This document shows positions 57,813-64,000 of a stretch of DNA of 64,000 nucleotides, piece after piece. Numbering within the stretch: position 1 is the first letter of the stretch; each line of letters opens with the position of its first letter. The position numbers and the translations under genes are program-made. A model generated the notes under the pieces. The model searched no databases. It saw only the letters and a program-made list of their open reading frames with translations, and was not told the origin of the DNA. Origin of the DNA: Anas platyrhynchos (lineage: Eukaryota > Chordata > Aves > Anseriformes > Anatidae); the NCBI RefSeq assembly GCF_047663525.1, contig NC_092617.1, forward strand, positions 4,220,501-4,284,500, given 5' to 3'.

Positions 57813-57917
57813 TTATAAGAAGCTGAAGAACATGTATTGAAACGGTGTCCTCACTGCATCCCTTAGTTCCAGGTTCCTCATGCTGTAGATGAGGGGGTTC
57901 ACCGCTGGAGGCACTGG
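57813..57917 (-). pseudogene. OR 3'-end fragment (TM7 end and tail)
   Basis: In-frame from VPPAVNPLIYSMRN to a TAA stop; all sequence 5' of TM7 is missing. It lies about 270 bases after the OR6 stop on the same strand, between two pieces of epsilon-like 3' flank, as if an OR 3' end had been tandemly duplicated. Confidence 0.9.
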
Positions 57918-58184
57918 TGAGGGGAAGAGATTGCAGTTGAGACCAATTAATTTCTCCCTGTTTCTTTATTGTCTTTATTTAAACGTGAATATTGATTGTA
58001 AAGGTATTTGAAATTATTGACTTAATAATAAAAATAAAAATAAAATAAAAATTAAGAGACTTAGAATAACATTAAATCAAAGCCACAAGTTAGAGGAAAT
58101 AATAATAAAGAAAACTACTTTCAAGAATTTGCATTGTGTCTTTTTTTCAGAAATCCTATGTGTCCTGTTGGTATTATATGCACA
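57918..58184 (-). other. 3' flank of OR6
   Basis: AT-rich; AATAAA motifs on the minus strand at 57965-57970 and 57974-57979 are likely poly(A) signals for OR6. Confidence 0.5.
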
Positions 58185-59120
58185 TTATTTCTGCTGAAGA
58201 AAGATGTATTCAAATAGTTTCCTCACTGCATGCTTGATCTCCGTGTTCCTCATGCTGTAAATGAGGGGGTTCACTGCTGGAGGCAACACTGAGTATAGAA
58301 AAGCCACCACCAGATCCAGGGATGGGGAAGAAATGGAGGGGGGCTTCAGGTAGGCAAATATGCCAGTGCTAAGAAACAGGGAGACCACAGCCAGGTGAGG
58401 GAGGCACGTGGAAAAGGCTTTGTGCCGGCCCTGCTCAGAGGGCATTCTCAGCACTGCCCTTAAAATCTGTACATAGGACACCACAATGAAAACAAAACAA
58501 CCGAAAACTAAAGAAACACTAAAGACAAGTGCCCCAACTTCCCTGAGGTAGGCACCTGAGCAGGAGAGCTTGAGGATCTGGGGAATTTCACAGAAGAACT
58601 GGTCCACAGCATTGCCTTGGCAGAGCGGCAGGGAAAATGTATTGGCCGTGTGCAGGACAGCATTGAGAAAGCCACTGCCCCAGGCAGCTGCTGCCATCTG
58701 GGCACAAGCTCTGCTGCCCAGGAGGCTCCCGTAGTGCAGGGGCTTGCAGATGGCAACGTAGCGGTCGTAGGCCATGACGGTGAGAAGGGAATACTCTGCA
58801 TCAAAAAAGAAGACTATGAAAAGGACTTGTGCAACACATCCTTGATATGAGATGGTCTTGGTGTCCCAGAGGGCATTGGCCATGGCTTTGGGGACAGTGG
58901 TGGAAATGCATCCCAGGTCGAGGAGGGCGAGGTTGAGGAGGAAGAAGTACATGGGGGTGTGCAGGCGGTGGTCGCAGGCTACGGCAGTGAGGATGAGGCT
59001 GTTGCCCAGGAGGGCAGCCAGGTAGATGCCCAGGAAGAGCGTGAAGTGCAGGAGCTGCAGCTCGCGCGTGTCTGCGAATGCCAGCAGGAGGAATTCACTC
59101 ACAGAGCTGCTGTTGGACAT
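58185..59120 (-). CDS. Olfactory receptor, OR14-like (OR6)
   Basis: A 311-residue odorant GPCR. It starts MSNSSSVSEF, so S replaces the usual P2; N3-S-S remains. LLGNSLILTAVAC departs from the LLGNGLILSAVAC of the others. MAYDRYVAIC, KAFSTCLPHL and PAVNPLIYSMRN are intact. TM3 (VLFIVFFFDAEYSLL) carries an aspartate that the other five lack, within the expected ligand-contact region. TM5-TM7 are closest to OR3. The acceptor GCCTTGGGCAG ends 22 nt before the ATG. No defect is seen. Confidence 0.95.
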   Translation of the reverse strand: MSNSSSVSEFLLLAFADTRELQLLHFTLFLGIYLAALLGNSLILTAVACDHRLHTPMYFFLLNLALLDLGCISTTVPKAMANALWDTKTISYQGCVAQVLFIVFFFDAEYSLLTVMAYDRYVAICKPLHYGSLLGSRACAQMAAAAWGSGFLNAVLHTANTFSLPLCQGNAVDQFFCEIPQILKLSCSGAYLREVGALVFSVSLVFGCFVFIVVSYVQILRAVLRMPSEQGRHKAFSTCLPHLAVVSLFLSTGIFAYLKPPSISSPSLDLVVAFLYSVLPPAVNPLIYSMRNTEIKHAVRKLFEYIFLQQK

Positions 59121-59742
59121 TTACAGGTTCTGCCACGGAGTCCTGCCCAAGGCAGAGGAAGACTATTTACCACAGAGTTATGTGAGAGGAATAATTTCCA
59201 TTTCTCTTTTAAGCCTCCCTTTGCAAATATCCGTAGACCTTTGGCGGGTCTTTTTCATGCCATATTAGTGATGCTGCCTTAAGGCCTCCATGGGAGCAGG
59301 CGATTCTGCTCTGGACAATGCAGGAGTCAGTCCTGACCTACAGCAAGAGATGAAGAACATAGGTGGATTTATATTTTCTATATTATGTTCTAGCTGCCCC
59401 ACCACACCTGAGCACTGTCTGTAAGGCATAAATCCTGGGCACTTCTGCTGCATTCCAAGTGAAATCCTGTGAATCGTCAGAAGCAAAGGTACTATTCCTT
59501 TAGTTCGGGTTGTACTTTCAGAGGGGACAGACACTCTGTCTATAGAGGCTGGTCTCTTCTGCTGGCATGTGTATGAGCTGTAGGATAATTATGCTCACAT
59601 GTTCACCTGAAAAGAAGTAGGACACTGCTGAATCCAGGCTCAGAGTGCACATCTCCAGACACCTCACCCTGTCCCTGTATTTGCCATTCCCCAAGCACAC
59701 CGAGGGTTCACTTCATGTGCATGTGAAACCCCATCCCCAGCC

Positions 59743-60318
59743 AGAATCACAGAATTGCAGGGGTTGGAAGGGACCTCAAGAGATCATCTGGTCCACCCCC
59801 CCTGCCAAAGCAGGTTCCTTGGAGCAGGCTGCCCAGGTAGGCATCCAGACAGGCCTTGAATATCTCCAGAGAAGGAGACTCCACAACCTCCCTGGGCAGC
59901 CTGTTGCAGAGCTCCGTCACCCTCACCGTGAAGAAGTACTTTTGCATATTGGTGCGGAACTTCCTGTGCTCCATGTTTTGGCTATTTGCCCCATGTTCTG
60001 TCCCCACAAACCACTGAAAAGAGGTTGGCCAAATCCCTCTGTCTCCCACACTAAGATATTTGTAAACATTGATAAGATCCCCTCTCAGTCTTCTCTTCTC
60101 AAGGCTGAACAGACCCAGGTCTCAGCCTTTCCTCATAGTGAAGATGCTCCAGGCCCCGTATCATCTTTGTGGCCCTCCGCTGGACTCTTTCCAGGAGATC
60201 CCTGTCTTTCTTGCACCGGGGAGACCAGAACTGGACACAGCACTCCAGGTGAGGCCTGACCAAGGCAGAGTAGACGGGGAGGGTCACCTCCCTTGACCTA
60301 TCTCCAAGCTCCTTTTAA
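59743..60318 (-). mobile_element. CR1 LINE 3' fragment inside the OR6 upstream region
   Basis: Minus strand shows C-terminal RT ([27 protein letters not shown]) and 3' UTR to the terminus at 59743. The equivalent position upstream of OR4 (about 34820-34826, inverted) has no insertion. Confidence 0.85.
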
Positions 60319-60971
60319 TGCCTGGAAACAAGAACAGCAGCAGCACGGCCAGGTGGAGAAGCCAGGAGGAACACCAGCGTGCTGCTGCCAGGGGAGGCAA
60401 GGCCAGGGAGGGACAGACGGACACTCAGCAGACCCTCCTGTGATGCAGCTCTGCCTGCAGGGGAGGTAGCTCCTGCTTATTTCAAATGCTGTGTGCTCTG
60501 CTTTGGCCCACAGACACCTCCCAAAGACAGGGCACTGGACATCACAGAGGGTTTGCAGCTCCTAAGGTCAGCTAGGATAAAACCTGAGAGGACCACAATG
60601 ATGATGTTGGTGCAATCTGTGGGATGAGGTGTGGGAAGGGATTTCACAAAGTTAATAACTGGCACTTTGATTTCTCAATGCAATGCACCAGGAGTCTCAG
60701 TCTGCTGTACAACCCCAATAATCCATTACTATAAAATCTGCCTCCCCTCCATGGCAGGAATCTCAAAACACAGACTGCAGAAAAATCCTTACCCTTCAGA
60801 TAAACCAAGCGTCAATCTTCCTCTTGAAATGCTTCCTCATAATGCCATTCTCTAAAGCATTTCAGAAACAGAGAGACCCATCCCGACAGATACTATCAGC
60901 CATCAGATGTGCCAGCTGTAGAAGACCCCTCTGGCAACCCCACCTGCATTGCCCTGCTGCCAGAGACTCAC

Positions 60972-61290
60972 GGTGTCAGGAGCCTGCAGATGTGTCCTAC
61001 CACACGCTGCCCTCCGTTGTTGCGCTCCTCAGTGCCTCCAAGCCCTCTCTCCTTCTCTCCTCTCTGTGTGCCAGCTGCTGTCAGAGTCCCCAGCCCTGCT
61101 GTGCTGTGCAGAGGAGCTGCTCCTGGGCAGAGCTGTCTCTCTGCTGCACTGCCCGCTTGCCAGGAGCTCCCCTTGGGCCCAGGAGCCCGGCCCAGCTCAG
61201 CAGCACAGCACCCGACCATGGCATCGCTTGCTCTGTGCCCTTGGGCTCTCTCGAGGTGTCCCCAAGGCCTCAGGGCTGACAGCACCTGAA
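60972..61290 (-). promoter_or_regulatory. Conserved upstream block of OR6: candidate 5' exon
   Basis: Donor column GACACC|GTGAGT, a good consensus (GT at 60971-60970 on the minus strand); ATGCAG|GTGGGG follows. Putative intron to 59143 is about 1.8 kb and contains the CR1 at 59743-60318. Confidence 0.5.
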
Positions 61291-61479
61291 AGCAGCAGGG
61301 TCTTTGCTGGGGTGTGGTGTTTGAAGCAGACCGAAGTCATCACTGACTGCCCTTCTCTGAACACAGGAAGGATGACTTTTACAAGGGTGATTTGTACTTT
61401 TAGACTGTGGTTGTCAAAGATGTTGTGCTTTAACCTGTCAGGCACCTCAGCACCACACAGCTGTTAGCTCACACCCACA

Positions 61480-63310
61480 CCTAAAAAGACAATGGGTTGA
61501 AATAATGATAATGTAAAAGGACAGAAAATGAAGAGATAGGAATAACAGTAACAATACTAATAATAAATAATAATAAACTTTATTTTTATTATTGTTATAT
61601 GTATAAAGCAAGTGATGAACAGTGCAATTGCTCATCACACACTGATCGATGCCCAACCTTTCCCCAAGCAGGGGTCCCACAGAACCTGGTCAGCCTGCAT
61701 TAGGCTCTCGTGTGCAGTTCCCTTGACCTTACTTTGTTATAGGGCAATACAGGTTTTCAGAAGGATTTGCAACATTTGCTTCCCTTCCTCAAATACTTCT
61801 GCTGTGTTGCCCCATGTGATGGGGCATCAGTATGTTGGAAGTGTTCAGGAGATTCCCTGTGTTGCAGGGCAGTCTGGATCAGCCCATGGCAAAAGTAGGG
61901 CTGTGCTTCCAGCCCTGGGGCAGTTGATTCCAGGTGGGCAGGACACCCCTCCATGTGAAAGCAAAGTGTGGCCTTCGTACTGCCACCAAAGGGATGGAGA
62001 AAAAATGCATTAGTAATATTAATTGTGGCATAGCACTTGGCTGCCTTTGACTCCAGTTCATACTGAATGAAGTTCTAGCATGCCTGGCACAGCAGCACTC
62101 AGTGGTGGTGGGACTTCATTCAAGTCACAGAAGTGCACCATTATCTTCCACTCACCATTCGAATTTTGTCCTGTCCATATGGGACTATTATAGGGTGAGC
62201 AAGTGTTGCTGATCATTCCGTGGCTCTCCAGTCGATGAACCAGTTCATGGATGGGAATCAGGGAGTCTCTGTTAGTGCAATATTGCCTCGGGCGCACTGT
62301 TGTGGTAGCGATTGGCACCTGCTACTCATTGGCCATCAGCACCTCCACAGCAGAAGGGTCCTGTGAAAGAGTGGGCAAGGTAGACAACTGCTTGGTGTCC
62401 TCCACCTCCAAGGCAGCTATGCCAAAAGCCCACCAATACCCTTGTGGATCTCCTGAAGTAGTCTATACCAATGTTACACAGAGCCTCCAGGCCAGTCCCA
62501 ATGGGTTGCATTTGCCACTCCTTCCCCGTTAGACTCACTTCAGCCTCCTGTATAGCTAAGTTTTGGGTTTGATGTGCCAGGCCAATAATCCTCAAAGTCC
62601 AATACACCCGATTGTCCTCTCCCTCCCCCAGGGTGAAAGCTGTGTCCCTCGAGTCCTGCTCGTAGTATTCTTTACTCTGTTTGGAGGATTGCCCACTAGA
62701 AATTGGAGCAGCAAGTGTCACAGAAGAACCACTTTTTGACAATGTTTTTCCTTGTGCTTCATGTATCCGTGCCTCTAAGGTGGAGGTCAATTTTTTGCAT
62801 CGCATTTTCTCATGGCCTCTCCATGGTCACACAGTCAAAAGCACAGGATAGAAACTGGTATGTACCCACTATGTTACCTTTCTTGAGAAGAGGGATGCTT
62901 ACATCTGATAGTTGAGCTATTGGTTCGTGCAGGTGGGGAGGAAGCCGTATTCTCTTGGAGTTGTTGGACCTCTTGGGAAAGTTTCTTTCTGGACAAGACA
63001 CAGGCCCATAGGAAAGAAGAGAGACTTTCTTTGTAATGCCATAGTTGGCTAGCCAATTCATCCACCATGGGTTCCTCTTGGTCTTTCCAGGTCATTACTG
63101 CCCATGGGTTGGCATATGATGATGGTGTGCTCTGTACAAACTCCTGCCCCATGGGTCATGTGCACTTGACTTCATCTGGATCTTTGGATAGCTGTTATCT
63201 AGGTTTCTACAAATCGCCTTCAGCACCCCTAATTTCCTCAGGAACGGATACCCCTCTGCATGGTGGTCAACTTTCCTGGTTGACATACAAGATCTTTCAA
63301 GAGAGACCTT
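61480..63310 (-). mobile_element. ERVL-like pol remnant
   Basis: Minus strand, in several broken frames: protease-RT linker (VYWTLRI, GKEWQMQPIGTG, GIDYFRR, about 62780-62440), RT start (TNRDSLIPIHELVHRLESHG), and RT core (FAFTWRG, LPQGWKHSPT, GLIQTAL, 61990-61870). The catalytic YxDD position reads TDAP (about 61825), so the enzyme is dead. AT-rich simple sequence at 61540-61600 precedes it. No LTR is identified here. Confidence 0.75.
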
Positions 63311-63582
63311 TCCTTCAAGCATGATGGGAGTAAGTTCCTTGTGCCCTTTTCCAATCGCTTTGTCCATCACCCCTTCCCTAGAGGGAGATTCTGGCTGCTT
63401 GGCTTCCCTGCTTTCCAATTCCAGGCTATTGGCCCTGCTCTCCCCCCACTGGAGCAGCCAGATGACAATGTGCTCACCGAGATGATTGCTGAAATCTTTT
63501 CCAATACCTCGTAGCTTACCATGGGACAGGGACCATTTGGTTTCTGATGCTTATATGATTTCTTCTGCTTTGACCTCATTTT

Positions 63583-64000
63583 ACAAGGCCAAGTGCCGGG
63601 TCCTCCACCTGGGGCGCAATAACCCCAAGCAGAGCTACAGGCTGGGAGATGAGTGGTTGGAGAGCTGCCTGGCGGAGAAGGACCTGGGAGTGACGGTGGA
63701 CAGTAGCCTGAATATGAGCCAGGAGTGTGCTCAGGTGGCCAAGAAGGCCAACGGCATCCTGGCTTGGATCAGAAACAGTGTGACCAGCAGGGCTAGGGAG
63801 GTGATTGTTCTCCTGTACTCGGCTCTGGTGAGGCCGCACCTCGAGTACTGTGTTCAGTTTTGGGCCCCTCGCTACCAGAAGGACATCGAGGTGCTTGAGC
63901 AGGTCCAGAGAAGGGTGATGAAGCTGATGAGGGGCCTGGAGAACAAGTCCTACGAGGAGCGGCTGAGGGAGCTGGGCTTGTTCAGCCTGGAGAAAAGGAG
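63583..64000 (+). mobile_element. CR1 LINE RT C-terminal part, open to the window edge
   Basis: One frame stays open from 63585 to the last base: [54 protein letters not shown]. It starts abruptly (5' truncation) and continues beyond the window. Well preserved. Confidence 0.9.

Overview
The window looks like bird genomic DNA. It carries six intact, intronless-coding olfactory receptor (OR) genes of the avian OR14 (gamma-c) type, many CR1 LINE fragments with the bird-specific ATTCTATG 3' repeats, and ERVL-like endogenous retrovirus remnants. I cannot name the species. No other protein-coding host gene is convincing.

Layout: the intact OR genes lie at 4300-5265 (+, OR1), 13732-14646 (-, OR2), 25349-26308 (-, OR3), 35582-36514 (+, OR4), 47853-48788 (-, OR5) and 58185-59120 (-, OR6), about 10 kb apart with orientation + - - + - -. 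Between them sits a second recurring module (9840-11290 +, 20740-21720 -, 31000-32160 -, 44480-45470 +, 54800-55960 -, plus a partial copy at 39740-42590 -). It is non-OR sequence with short ORFs conserved between copies. Three orphan OR 3' ends (37847-37969, 47113-47367, 57813-57917) lie downstream of OR4, OR5 and OR6.

The window is a mosaic of segmental duplications. The first ~5.8 kb (with OR1) is repeated inverted at about 46730-53115 (with OR5), and the copy runs to the left edge of the window. About 27.9-34.0 kb is repeated directly at about 51.6-57.1 kb, and 8.4-10.4 kb at 43.1-45.0 kb. Several transposons (a solo LTR with target-site duplication and four CR1 insertions) are present in one copy and absent from its paralogues, so they can order the duplications.

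Gene structure: each OR coding exon is preceded, 23-30 nt before the ATG, by a good splice acceptor. Each gene also has a conserved GC-rich block 0.3-1.9 kb upstream, in gene orientation, that ends in a candidate splice donor (exactly AAG|GTAAGT in OR1 and OR5). I infer a shared 5' non-coding exon and probably the promoter region. The receptors should act in the ciliary membrane of olfactory neurons; differences between paralogues concentrate in TM3, TM5 and TM6. All comparisons were done by eye, so boundaries of repeats are approximate.
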